A DNA stretch of 64,000 nt from Tubiluchus corallicola (taxonomy: Eukaryota; Priapulida; Priapulimorpha; Priapulimorphida; Tubiluchidae): NCBI GenBank assembly GCA_030141605.1, contig JAQGDQ010000262.1, positions 1-64,000 on the forward strand. Direction: 5' to 3'. The notes under the pieces were generated by a model, which worked only from the letters and a program-made list of their open reading frames with translations, searched no databases and was not told the DNA's origin. The position numbers and the translations under genes are program-made. This document shows positions 1 through 34,300 of this stretch, one piece after another (the first letter of the stretch is position 1; each line of letters begins with the position of its first letter).

Positions 1-2806
1 CTAATTAAGCTATGAGAAGTAAGATAAAGGTGAATGTGAACATTAATTAAGCTATGAGAAGTAAGATAAAGGTGAATGTGAACATTAATTAAGCTGTGAG
101 AAGTAAGATAAAGGTGAATGTGAACATTAATTAAGCTGTGAGAAGTAAGATAAAGGTGAATGTGAACATTAATTAAGCTGTGAGAAGTAAGATAAAGGTG
201 AATGTGAACATTAATTAAGCTACGAGAAGTAAGATAAAGGTGAATGTGAACATTAATTAAGCTACGAGAAGTAAGATAAAGGTGAATGTGAACATTAATT
301 AAGCTATGAGAAGTAAGATAAAGGTGAATGTGAACATTAATTAAGCTACGAGAACTAAGATAAAGGTGAATGTGAACATTAATTAATCTACGAGAACTAA
401 GATAAAGGTGAATGTGAACATTAATTAAGCTGTGAGAAGTAAGATAAAGGTGAATGTGAACATTAATTAAGCTGTGAGAAGTAAGATAAAGGTGAATGTG
501 AACATTAATTAAGCTGTGAGAAGTAAGATAAAGGTGAATGTGAACATTAATTAAGCTGTGAGAAGTAAGATAAAGGTGAATGTGAACATTAATTAAGCTG
601 TGAGAAGTAAGATAAAGGTGAATGTGAACATTAATTAAGCTGTGAGAAGTAAGATAAAGGTGAATGTGAACATTAATTAAGCTGTGAGAAGTAAGATAAA
701 GGTGAATGTGAACACTAATTAAGCTGTGAGAAGTAAGATAAAGGTGAATGTGAACATTAATTAAGCTGTGAGAAGTAAGATAAAGGTGAATGTGAACATT
801 AATTAAGCTGTGAGAAGTAAGATAAAGGAGAATGTGAACATTAATTAAGCTATGAGAAGTAAGATAAAGGTGAATGTGAACATTAATTAAGCTGTGAGAA
901 GTAAGATAAAGGTGAATGTGAACATTAATTAAGCTGTGAGAAGTAAGATAAAGGTGAATGTGAACACTAATTAAGCTACGAGAAGTAAGATAAAGGTGAA
1001 TGTAAACACCAATTAAGCTGTGAGAAGTAAGATAAAGGTGAATGTGAACATTAATTAAGCTGTGAGAAGTAAGATAAAGGTGAATGTGAACACTAATTAA
1101 GCTATGAGAAGTAAGATAAAGGTGAATGTAAACACTAATTAAGCTATGAGAAGTAAGATAAAGGTGAATGTGAACACTAATTAAGCTATGAAAAGTAAGA
1201 TAAAGGTGAATGTGAACATTAATTAAGCTGTGAGAAGTAAGATAAAGGTGAATGTGAACATTAATTAAGCTGTGAGAAGTAAGATAAAGGTGAATGTGAA
1301 CATTAATTAAGCTATGAGAAGTAAGATAAAGGTGAATGTGAACATTAATTAAGCTACGAGAAGTAAGATAAAGGTGAATGTGAACACTAATTAAGCTATG
1401 AGAAGTAAGATAAAGGTGAATGTGAACACTAATTAAGCTATGAGAAGTAAGATAAAGGTGAATGTGAACACTAATTAAGCTATGAGAAGTAAGATAAAGG
1501 TGAATGTAAACACTAATTAAGCTATGAGAAGTAAGATAAAGGTGAATGTAAACACTAATTAAGCTACGAGAAGTAAGATAAAGGTGAATGTAAACACTAA
1601 TTAAGCTATGAGAAGTGAGATAAAGGTGAATGTGAACATTAATTAAGCTATGAGAAGTAAGATAAAGGTGAATGTGAACACTAATTAAGCTATGAGAAGT
1701 AAGATAAAGGTGAATGTGAACACTAATTAAGCTATGAGAAGTAAGATAAAGGTGAATGTGAACACTAATTAAGCTATGAGAAGTAAGATAAAGGTGAATG
1801 TGAACACTAATTAAGCTAGGAGAAGTAAGATAAAAGTGAATGTAAACACTAATTAAGCTATGAGAAGTAAGATAAAGGTGAATGTGAACACTAAATTAAG
1901 CTACGAGAAGTAAGATAAAGGTGAATGTAAACATCAATTAAGCTATGAAAAGTAAGATAAAGGTGAATGTGAACATTAATTAAGCTACGAGAAGTAAGAT
2001 AAAGGTGAATGTGAACACTAATTAAGCTATGAGAAGTGAGATAAAGGAGAATGTGAACATTAATTAGGCTGTGAGAAGTGAGATAAAGGAGAATGTGAAC
2101 ATTAATTAGGCTGTGAGAAGTAAGATAAAGGTGAATGTAAACATTAATTAAGCTATGAGAAGTAAGATAAAGGTGAATGTGAACACTAATTAAGCTATGA
2201 GAAGTAAGATAAAGGTGAATGTGAACATAATTAAGCTACGAGAAGTAAGATAAAGGTGAATGTGAACACTAATTAAGCTATGAGAAGTAAGATAAAGGTG
2301 AATGTGAACATTAATTAAGCTATGAGAAGTAAGATAAAGGTGAATGTGAACACTAATTAAGCTACGAGAAGTAAGATAAAGGTGAATGTGAACACTAATT
2401 AAGCTATGAGAAGTAAGATAAAGGTGAATGTGAACATTAATTAAGCTATGAGAAGTAAGATAAAGGTGAATGTGAACATTAATTAAGCTGTGAGAAGTAA
2501 GATAAAGGTGAATGTGAACATTAATTAAGCTGTGAGAAGTAAGATAAAGGTGAATGTGAACACTAATTAAGCTATGAGAAGTAAGATAAAGGTGAATGTG
2601 AACATTAATTAAGCTACGAGAAGTAAGATAAAGGTGAATGTGAACATTAATTAAGCTGTGAGAAGTAAGATAAAGGTGAATGTGAACACTAATTAAGCTA
2701 TGAGAAGTAAGATAAAGGTGAATGTGAACACTAATTAAGCTACGAGAAGTAAGATAAAGGTGAATGTGAACATTAATTAAGCTGTGAGAAGTGAGATAAA
2801 GGTGAA
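1..2806. repeat. 42-bp minisatellite, about 67 copies, in the last visible CHD intron
   Basis: Near-perfect tandem array. Each 42-bp unit contains AATTAAGCTRYGAGAAGTA then GATAAAGGTGAATGTGAACA. Units differ mainly at CTGTGAG/CTATGAG/CTACGAG and ACATT/ACACT. A few units are 41 or 43 bp (near 1893 and 2226). The array starts at base 1, so its true length is unknown. On the minus strand one frame is open across the units and reads [14 protein letters not shown] (14 residues per unit). It lies inside a CHD intron, so this is not a gene. Confidence 0.97.
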
Positions 2807-2866
2807 CTGTTGAACCAATTATACAATGCAAACAGATACATACTGGAACACTATTTTCTTTTTCAC

Positions 2867-25093
<22,227 letters not shown>

Positions 25094-25128
25094 TATTTCT
25101 ATGGAAATCTTGTGCTGTGAGACTCCGC

Positions 25129-25156
25129 TTACAAACTCATAATACCATTATGCCAT
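25129..25156 (-). promoter_or_regulatory. Three interlocked mini-uORFs in the CHD 5' leader
   Basis: Upstream of the CHD start, three ATGs each open a tiny frame that closes at once: ATG GCA TAA (25156-25148), ATG GTA TTA TGA (25148-25137) and ATG AGT TTG TAA (25140-25129). Each start overlaps the stop of the one before, and together they use all three frames. A polypyrimidine tract ending in AG lies just upstream (about 25175-25190, minus strand), so the leader exon probably begins there. Such uORFs usually damp translation of the main ORF; that role is inferred. Confidence 0.6.
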
Positions 25157-26756
25157 GTACGTTCACTAACTACAACCTAAAAAGAAAAATAAACTTGTAC
25201 AGAATTAAACATTACAAACAAGAACTTTTTAATGTATAATCATGGGTACAAGTGCCTCCAAAAAATTGATCGCCACTAATTGCCAGGCTAAATAAAACCC
25301 GAAAACATGCTTTCTTAAATTTGAATAGCAATTTAGTGAAACTGCAACACTCAACGAACACACACGTGTAAACATGTAAATTTTCTACATCAGGGCATTT
25401 TCATCAATATTCGGCAATACTGACCAGACTGATAATTTTTAATTTTGATCAGTAGTTTAAGCAAAATGTTACGATAGATTTGAAATAACATTCGTGTGAA
25501 TGCGCAACTACCTAAGATTATTTATTATAAATTTGACGCTAAAATGATACCTAAAATGAAAATGTGCAACGCGCATTTCTTTATGGGGAAGTTATATTAA
25601 TTAATTCCACACGAGGACACTCCAAATCTCACAAAATTACTTTGTAAATACAGTACAATGAGCTACAAAGGTAATATGAGCTATCACTGACACAAAACGA
25701 AAGTTTCTGAAAGAAACAAAGCGAAAATTTCTGACAAACTTCATAACATCTGACAAGAAGCCATCAGCATTGAAATTAGGCCTGAGTACTGTCTGTTATA
25801 TATCTGCGGTACATCCAAATCGATACATTATTATGTCGATATAGCTTATATCTATGGAATTAATGATATTGTAATATTTATGTGAAAAGAAAAACAGAAC
25901 TGATGTGTAAAAGTTCAATGTGTAAGCTGTATGTATATACATAATGCACATGGTAACATTATTACCTTGCAATTATGCACTAAACTTTATCTATTGAAAG
26001 TGAAGTGAAAATCTATTGATCAGCATCAATAAAACAATTGAACGGTGCATTTATTTGGTAAGTTTTACTGAAGTCTCTGGCAAAATAGGTCACCAGCAGT
26101 TCGAGTGCAATCACGAGTTTCAGCAAATGCTGCAAATCAAAATGCTTTAATAGCTAGCACAGGGAAATCATACTGCAGAATATTAAATTGAATTCGACAT
26201 AATATCCTTTTATGGAAAATAATGTACCATTACAAAATTCAAATTAAACTCAGTAGGGCGTTAGGGCAAGTACTGGTAGTGTTTATAAATAAAACTGCTA
26301 GATTCAGCACAGCAGCTTAGTTAGCAATAATACTACAAAACTGGTTACTATGCAAAGCAAGTCAAGTCAAGTACCTAGTGATGCTGACAAGATTTGTATT
26401 TGAATTCAAATAATGTTGATTAAAAAAACTTTAAACTAACATCACAGAAATGTTACAATGGCCGAAGAAAATTTTTTTGTACAAATTATAACCTCTCAAA
26501 ATAAAAAGACAGTTTAAAAATAATCGAAGGTCGAGTTGTTCATTAAGCAAATTTATTATTGCAAAGTCCGAAATCAAGGGGCTTGTCGAAATTTGTCGTC
26601 ATATAAATGCATCTGTAAGGAAAATTTAAGGCTCCAAATTAAGTATTAAAAAATTCTTTTGTTAAAGTGCCCAACGCTCAGCCCAACTTCTCCAACATTC
26701 TTCTCCAAATGCTTTCTTCTCCAACGTAAGGACAAGAAACAAAAGCGCATATATGT

Positions 26757-26963
26757 GTGCTTGCAAACCAAAACAGAAGAAAATTCAAATTCGCAAGGCG
26801 AGTAATTAATGAGTGGAACAAGCTGCCTGACCATGTAATACAAGCACCCAATCCTGCCCAGTTTAAGTCTCGTCTCGATAGATTTTGGAAAAATAATGCT
26901 GAAAAATATATAGACCACAGGTTACCACAATGGCAACAAGAAACCCTATGCTCCGCTTCGTGA
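26757..26963 (+). pseudogene. LINE reverse transcriptase C-terminal fragment
   Basis: The 68-codon frame has the signature that closes many CR1/Jockey-type ORF2 proteins: ARRVINEWNKLPDHVIQA, then FKSRLDRFWKN. No reverse-transcriptase core precedes it, so it is a dead 3' relic. It lies in the CHD/SAMHD1 intergenic region. Confidence 0.7.
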
Positions 26964-27071
26964 TCGCAGTGTCGCCACCCATTATGTATTTTTAATAGTG
27001 ATAAAGTAAACAAGGAAGAATGGAGAGATTTATAAGCAAGTATGCTTAACCTCTATCCTTCGACGGTAACG

Positions 27072-27692
27072 GTAAAATCGTCCATTAGTCGGCATAATTA
27101 AAGCTACGTCATGGTGCTTCAAAGTAGAATGCACCAAAAATTTGGTCAAATGCCAGTTTTTTGTTTTTTATACAAGACTAAATAGAATGGATTTTTGTTT
27201 TCTAGCATCAAATTATCAAGAAAATGTTCAAAAAATATCAAAAATCTAATTTAACAACCACATACCCACTTTTCTGGCTAGAAACTAGTAATGCAATTAT
27301 AAAACCGTACATTCAAACTCTAATAGTAGCTCATGGAAGCAATCAGTTTGCTTCGGTTTCTTTCTGTTACCAAGCCCAGATTTTCATCGGGAAGTGGAAT
27401 CTACTGAATTTAAGCATAACTTCAATGTGTTCTTGCAAAGTCTGCAGCATTTGTGTAGTTGCTGTTTTGCAGAAATGCGACAAAAAACAATGGCTAACTT
27501 TAATAACGATTTTCTCAAGTTTGCGCTTTTCATTGCATATTGTGCACCTCAGCCTCAACGAGCATTATCCCAGGCCATAAATAACATAAAGCGATGAGCT
27601 TGGTATCGAAATGATCCTCATGAAATGGAGATTCAGGATTTGTGAATCACTAGAAAAGCTTAATTGCCGACTTATGGGCGATTTTGCTATGC
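27072..27692. mobile_element. TIR element family X, copy A
   Basis: Ends AAAATCGTCCATTAGTCGGC and, inverted, GACTTATGGGCGATTTT. The interior (TTGCAAAGTCTGCAGCATTT..., written here for one strand) recurs at 35699-36324 and 62531-63159 in the opposite orientation. No transposase is encoded. The superfamily was not identified. Confidence 0.65.
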
Positions 27693-27912
27693 AAGCTCAC
27701 TTTATAGTAATTCAAACAGTAATAAAAAATAATAAATAGGCAGCTTTTACACTCACTATCCTAATCTTTTTGAACATTAACCCACTTCTTTGCCAAAGCC
27801 ATCTCTTTATTACTATCAACACAATATCTATTTGGTTCAATGTTTTACATGCAGTGCAACAACAGGTAAATGAAGCATTCAATTCAATGCAGCAGAAACA
27901 ACAGCTAAGAAC

Positions 27913-28698
27913 GGCGCTATTACACTTTCGCACCTCCTAGTTTTCTCTAGGTTATTACTCGTTTCTAGGCTCGTTGGTGATTATTCTATTATTCTCACGT
28001 CATCAGTGAATGTTTCCACTAATCTTGTGGTAATTTACTCATATATTTAGTGTATAATTACCAATAATTATATTGTATTCACAGTTCTACACTATACAGT
28101 TCGTATCGCCATCATGTTTGTGTGTGTAGTCACGTGACAAATTTCGTACTAGTTTATGCATTATCAGGGCTTAGCTTAAAAGGCACGTGACACACTTTTA
28201 TCTTAACCGCATTTACGAAATAAAGAAAAAACCTTTACTTTTATAACTAATAATATTACAGTAATAAATAAATAACTGTAGTCGTCTAAAAAATTTCCTC
28301 GTATATGCCAGCTTGGGTCTGACTATACAGTGAAGAAGAAACAAAATATTTTTGAAGTAGCGAGGGAACACTGTAATACGATACAAACTCCCGTGGCTGC
28401 AACCATAATAATCATAAATTATGCAAAAAAACTAAAAATACAGGTTAAGGGCCACATACGTCATTGCGCGAGAGCGATTGCACATAAGTGGTGTAAACAC
28501 AGTTATTCACGTGGAGCCTCTTGCATGTTGGTGACGACGGTAAGTAATATATGGAATTTGCAATTTTAAGGCCTATAAACCAATAATATTATGGGAATAT
28601 GGTGTATATTATGCCAGTTGGTCTGCTTTCTGGCCTGCAGGCGTGAAAACAAACAATAGGCCAGAAAAAACTAGGAGGTGCGAAAGTGTAATAGCGCC
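27913..28698. mobile_element. Non-autonomous element with inverted repeats of about 33 bp
   Basis: The left end GGCGCTATTACACTTTCGCA, continuing CCTCCTAGTTTT, is repeated in inverse orientation at the right end (28663-28698). The internal 79-codon frame at 28330-28569 has no recognisable domain. The target duplication is unclear. It lies between CHD and SAMHD1. Confidence 0.7.
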
Positions 28699-29684
28699 GC
28701 CAAGAACCCCATTACTGTATTTAAAAAGTCATTTGAAATTACAAAACACTACCAACTGTCAATAACAATTAATACTAATAATAAAGTTAATATACCCAAA
28801 TACAACTGATGCAACAAAAAGCAGCAGCAAAAGTATAAGACCAAAGACCAAACTATTGGTTTACACATTCTGATGATTCAACTCTCCCTCCTCCACCTCA
28901 TGCCCCAAGCGCCCCTAGAACATTAGGCTGAAAATGCACAAGAATGCAAAAAACTGAAAACCATGAACATTTTTCATGAAAACCACAAACCCAGTGATTA
29001 TTTTTGTTTAAATTTTTGTTAACACACCCAAAATTGTTCAAGTTTCTTGTAAAACGGATTTGTGTACGAAGCAAATACCGTTCGCAACTGTAATTTTAAA
29101 TAAAAACAGTTACTAAATTTAACAAGAAAAGCTAAATAGTTATAGAAAAGTGAAATATAATAAATGTATAATTAAAATGTGTATGCGGGTTTTTTGATTT
29201 TGAAAGAAAAATGGCTGACAAACTCACAAAGATGAACAATGGATTCTTTCAACTTCAAAGTCAAATTATGCATAAAAATTTACATACAAACACCATAAGT
29301 ACTAATGAAATGTCAAACGTCTGCTCACTAATATTCTCAAATTGGCCGATGCACAACTTATACAAACGGGAATAAAACAACGCACGTAAAAACAGAATTC
29401 AGTAATGGATAAATAACACAACAAAATGTTAGTGATCACAGCATCGGTGCCAACTTTGTATGTGCTTGTCGGAAAATACGAAGCGAAGCACGCCACATTA
29501 AATAAAGTGTGAATTTTGTATAAATTTGAATGAACAAACATAATCGGAAAAACCAACAATAAACAAAAAAAGTTTAGGTACTGGCAATTTCTCATTTATA
29601 TGTTGTTACTGTTTTTAGACTGTTTTACATTTTTCAATAAAGTATTTAATTCGCTTTTTATTAACCACAACGAACACCGGTAAA

Positions 29685-31311
29685 ATGGCGGCGAATACGA
29701 AGCAATTGAAAACTCCGGCAAAACGTCTTTCATTTGATTCAGATGCTCTCCCACCGAACAAAACTCCAAGGACTGATTCATTTGATTTTAACAATAGTTT
29801 TGATGATCAGCAAAGTCTTGGCGACTTTAGGTGTTGGACAGTAGAAGACGTTACAAGATTTCTTACGTCGCATGGTTTCAGTCATGATGGGGATAAATCC
29901 AGTTCTGATGTTATCGACAAATTCCGTGGTATGATATAATTTGAGACTTGACTTTGGTTATTGTATCATCGTTAGCCTTGTGAGATTTTGAACAAATCTA
30001 CCTGAGCATAATAACAGCTACACTGTCTTAATGATCATAAACCATAATCCAGCAGTCAATGACTGTATGATAGGGAGAAAGTTAGGATGTCAGAAGGGGC
30101 GGAGAAACAGATTTGCCAAATAAGGTTTATGCAAAATGAGACTTGGGCAGCACACTATTGTGCACCAAATTAATCTATTGTGTTAAAAAATATTTTTAAC
30201 ACTGAATTAAATCTGTTAATATCCTATATGTACATTACATGTGTTATTATTTGCAGAGCACAAGATAACTGGATGGAATCTGCCATTGTTGACAGACGAT
30301 GAGCTCATGAAGATGGGAATTCTGTAAGTGTTCAAAGTGATAACTGTATTTAGAAACAGCACTTAACTGCAGTTAAAATTAAATTAATTGTATGTCACTT
30401 AATTTAAGCCTTAGTAGCAAAAATTGGCATTGTATTTTTTTAAACTAATGATCAACCCACAGTAACTGATAACTGATCAGTAATGTATTGATTTACTACT
30501 GACTATAATTTAATTAATTTTACATCATGAATGTTGTGACCATAAATATTATTCAGGACTGCAAAAACAATTTACGTATCAATACTTTCCTGACAAAGGA
30601 ATTCATGTCTAAAATTTAAAGTTATGAATATGTGATTTCCTAAGGTTTGCAAATAGCAAAATGTCTCAGCATTGAGTTTTGAATGGACACTCACTTTTCA
30701 AATGTTTATTACATTTGATGAAACTTACACTAAAAGGCAAACCTCGCTGTTTGTTACAAAATTTTTCAGTATTTACAATGGATCCAAAATGTAATGGATT
30801 ACCAGATCCGTAGAGAAGCAAAAGATACAGTAAATGTATAGTTGGGTATATTTCCACCAATGATTTACAGTGTCACATAATTATTGCAAGAGCGAAAATC
30901 TTCACAGCCAGCAAAAATGTTGGCTAGCTCGACTCACATCACTGACCAAATGGCCCGACTAAAGCTGAGTTTCTTATCGGTTAGGTCGAATGTTGAAACA
31001 GGTGGACCTTAGCTGAAACGGCGCGGCTCTGAGCTCTACATATAGACTGTGTTTAAGATCATAAAATAGAAAATATCTAACAAAATTCAGGCCATCAACT
31101 GATGATGAAATGTTGTCATTTCAAAACATTTGAATTACTTTAATGAAAATTTAACTTGTGCAAAGTTCTAGCACTCACTCTGATCTTAAATTCTTACTAT
31201 GTGTTTGCAATGACTCGCATTTTTCGTGTTTTTTCTTGCAGTGCTGCAGGGGATCGTTTTAAAATTCTGCAGGAACTTCGTGTTTTATTTGAACTTGAAG
31301 ACAACGGGAAA
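29685..31311 (+). CDS. SAMHD1: SAMHD1 exons 1-3: N-terminus and SAM domain
   Basis: Residues 1-127. The first 45 are Ser/Thr/Lys-rich with TPAKRLSF and NKTPRT, possible CDK/NLS-like patches. The SAM domain starts at [18 protein letters not shown] and continues through [20 protein letters not shown] to [12 protein letters not shown]. Introns fall in phases 1, 2 and 0. The start ATG at 29685 is the first in the open frame. Confidence 0.92.
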
Positions 31312-34300
31312 GTACGTACTCTGAAATTCGTACTCTATCAATAGCGTTTTCATTGCTATCTGATTAACTGTTGAGTCAGGGTATATTGCTAATCTTAACA
31401 GTATGCAGCCTGGTTTTGCTTGCAAAATGAAATTTCACGGGGAAATGTTTCTTCAATAAAAATCTTCTTAATCGCAGATTTAATTACCTGGAAAGTTGCC
31501 ATTGCAGTTTGTATTCTGCCAGGATATTCATGCATTTTTGGTAAATAATTGGGAGGGGAGACAGCTATTGATATTTAGTACCACATGTGAGTTGTGAACT
31601 ATTGCCTAATTTTTGTGTGCAGTGTCAACTAGCCTTTATAATTAAATTGCATAGAACAAATTACAGAAACAAATAAATACCAACATTTGTCATCCTAAAG
31701 AAATCAAATGCCATATTTGCAGTCTTCTGCATCAATTTTATATCAAGTTGATATTTTCACTATTTATTGTTAATCAAAGTACACTTCTGTTGATGTTTAT
31801 GTAAAGCCAATGAGCAAGACTTGTTAAAGTTGTAAAAATTGTTTGTCTTTATATACAGACTGTAACTAAATAAAATTATATATATACATTTGTAGGTATT
31901 TAACGATCCTATTCATGGGCATTTTGATCTGCCCGAACTCTGTGTGAAGATAATCGACACGCCACAGTTTCAGCGTCTTCGCTTTCTCAAACAATTGGGT
32001 GCTTGTTACTATGTCTACCCTGGAGCAGCACATAACCGCTTTGAGCATAGCCTTGGGTTTGTTTGTATCATGTTTCGTAGTTAATATTACTTGTGGGACA
32101 ACGGATTTGTACTCGATTTTAAAATCGGAGAAGTAGCCGCTTCAATAATCTTTTTTATAAATATGCTGTTTTGCAGTAAAGCAGGCACATGAGCAAACCA
32201 TGCTCATGCTTACGAGAAATCTTCTTCTCGAAGCAGTACAAAGTCTCTCGCACACAAAGTTACTCTGCACATTGAGAGCCACATTGTTGATCTTAGTGCA
32301 ATTTTTGTGGATTTTCCGAAAAATAATTTGAAAGTGGTATGAATAATACAATTCATTGGCTTTGACAGCTGAAATATAATCAATGATCAGAAATAATCCG
32401 CAAATCGATGGTCCCACCTCGACTTAATATAATGTTAAGATGTAATTTTAATTAATGTAATTAACATAATATAAGATTAATGTGATGTATTTAGGTTTAC
32501 TGACTTGCAAATGATTAAACTTTGTAAATGTATTTTTGTGCAACTCTTCCATGAATTGCTTTTTTCTCAACAGTTAGTAACTTTGAAGCAACATAATCCG
32601 TGTTCTAGATTTTTGCTGGTTTGATATTTTTGGGCATAAATCTTTACTTTAGATTTGAGAAGGTTCTCATATTTTAAACAGGGGCATTTCATATCGGTGA
32701 TTTGCTAAATCGGTTAACAAGTTTTAATATGATTTACAGTGCTTGCCATCTGGCTGGTGAGCTAGTGAGAACTCTGCAGCGTCGCCAACCTGAATTAAAA
32801 ATCACTGAAGCAGATGTTCTCTGTGTTAGAATAGCCGGCCTATGTCACGATCTAGGTATACCGAGTTATTGTGCTTTGCGACTCGTGGCTAAGTAATAAA
32901 GTAGGGGAGTAAGCTTTTATCAGTTTTGTTTCTGAATTTGGGATTTGGTTTTCCCCTTTTTTTCTGTTTGTTATTGTATAAAGTGATGTGAATTTTATTA
33001 TGAGGTTATAACTGTGACTTCTAGTTTTTATCAACAGCAGCAGTGCTGTGCCGATTAATCAATTTTATCGGAAGTCAGTTGCCCATGATGTTCGACTAAG
33101 TGATGTATCACAAGTCAACATGATCAACAATTACTAAATACAATATGTGTGAATTTTTGCTTTGTCTGCCATTAAATTATTAAAGGACAAGTTTATTATG
33201 TCTTAAAAGGATTTATTATGTCTTAATTATTGCGAACGACAATTAAAACAATTTTTTGTTATTATTAACATCATTTTATTTCAAATATACTTTTAATAAA
33301 TAATTCATAAAAAAGTGTTAGCAGTCAAGATTATTTACACGTTTAGTAATAAAACAACATAAAGATTGTAAAATTGATTAATGGGTTTAGTAAAATATAT
33401 GAGCAGTACAATTTCTCGCAAATTAAATTAAGTTCTAAATGACCTTAAGTTCCATTTGAGTTCTAAACAATATATAATTTCGTGTTCTTAACCCAGTGTG
33501 TTCCTGTGTTTAGTAACTTATCTAATAATGATCCATTGACATATTGTATGCAGGCACAGCATATAACATTTTAATGTTCTTTAGCAAAATTTAGTCTCAC
33601 ATGTATGTGATACAGCATGAGATCAGCGTGTAACTATGTTTACAACTTTGATCGGCCGTGTTGGCCATATATCAAAATGAACATCTATAATAGGTAAATC
33701 AACTGTCAAAAGCTCAATCTTCTAATTGTGTACCAACTCAATCCTATCATCTGTTACAGTTGATTATTGGTCAACCATCAATTGTTCTTGAAGTTCGATT
33801 ACTGACCATAAAAATGAAACCGATTCCTAACATTTTCTAATGAGAAATGACACCATTTTCTAGTAATGCGTTACAAATGCGCTTTATTTAACTAATTTTT
33901 TTGATTTGCTATAGAGACATTACTGCCCCAAATTTTAAAATGTATGTATAAAAACAAGTTTTCCGTGTCGATGTTTGATTTAGTGCAATATTGCACAATT
34001 TTCCATTTTAGGACATGGACCTTTCTCCCACATTTTTGATGGCAAATTTATACCAAAGGTTAGACCAGATGCAAAATGGAGTGTAAGTGTGTACTGCTGA
34101 TTTGATGTCTTTTATGTCATTTGGCTTAATATTATCTCAAAATATGTAAGTTGTAACTAGAAGTCATATGTAAAATAATATAAAACTTCTTATAACTAGT
34201 TATAACTTATTGTGTAACTAGTTCTAACTAAAGTGTATAACTTCATACAGTTAGTTATGGAATGATCAGATGAGCATAAGTGCTGCAGTGTGTACATGTG

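Larger units (their letters stand above)
25181..29684. other. Head-to-head intergenic region between CHD and SAMHD1
   Basis: About 4.5 kb separates the divergently transcribed genes. It holds a LINE tail fragment (26757-26963) and two inverted-repeat elements (27072-27692 and 27913-28698). The remaining sequence is AT-rich with no open frame that resembles a known protein. Promoters for both genes must lie here or in unseen 5' exons, but no TATA or initiator could be assigned with confidence. Confidence 0.6.

Noticed and set aside
1-2806. CRISPR array
   Set aside because: The 42-bp units are contiguous with no unique spacers, and the context is an animal intron.
28330-28569. 79-codon frame inside the 27913-28698 element as a gene
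   Set aside because: No recognisable domain, no introns joining it, and it lies inside a non-autonomous element.
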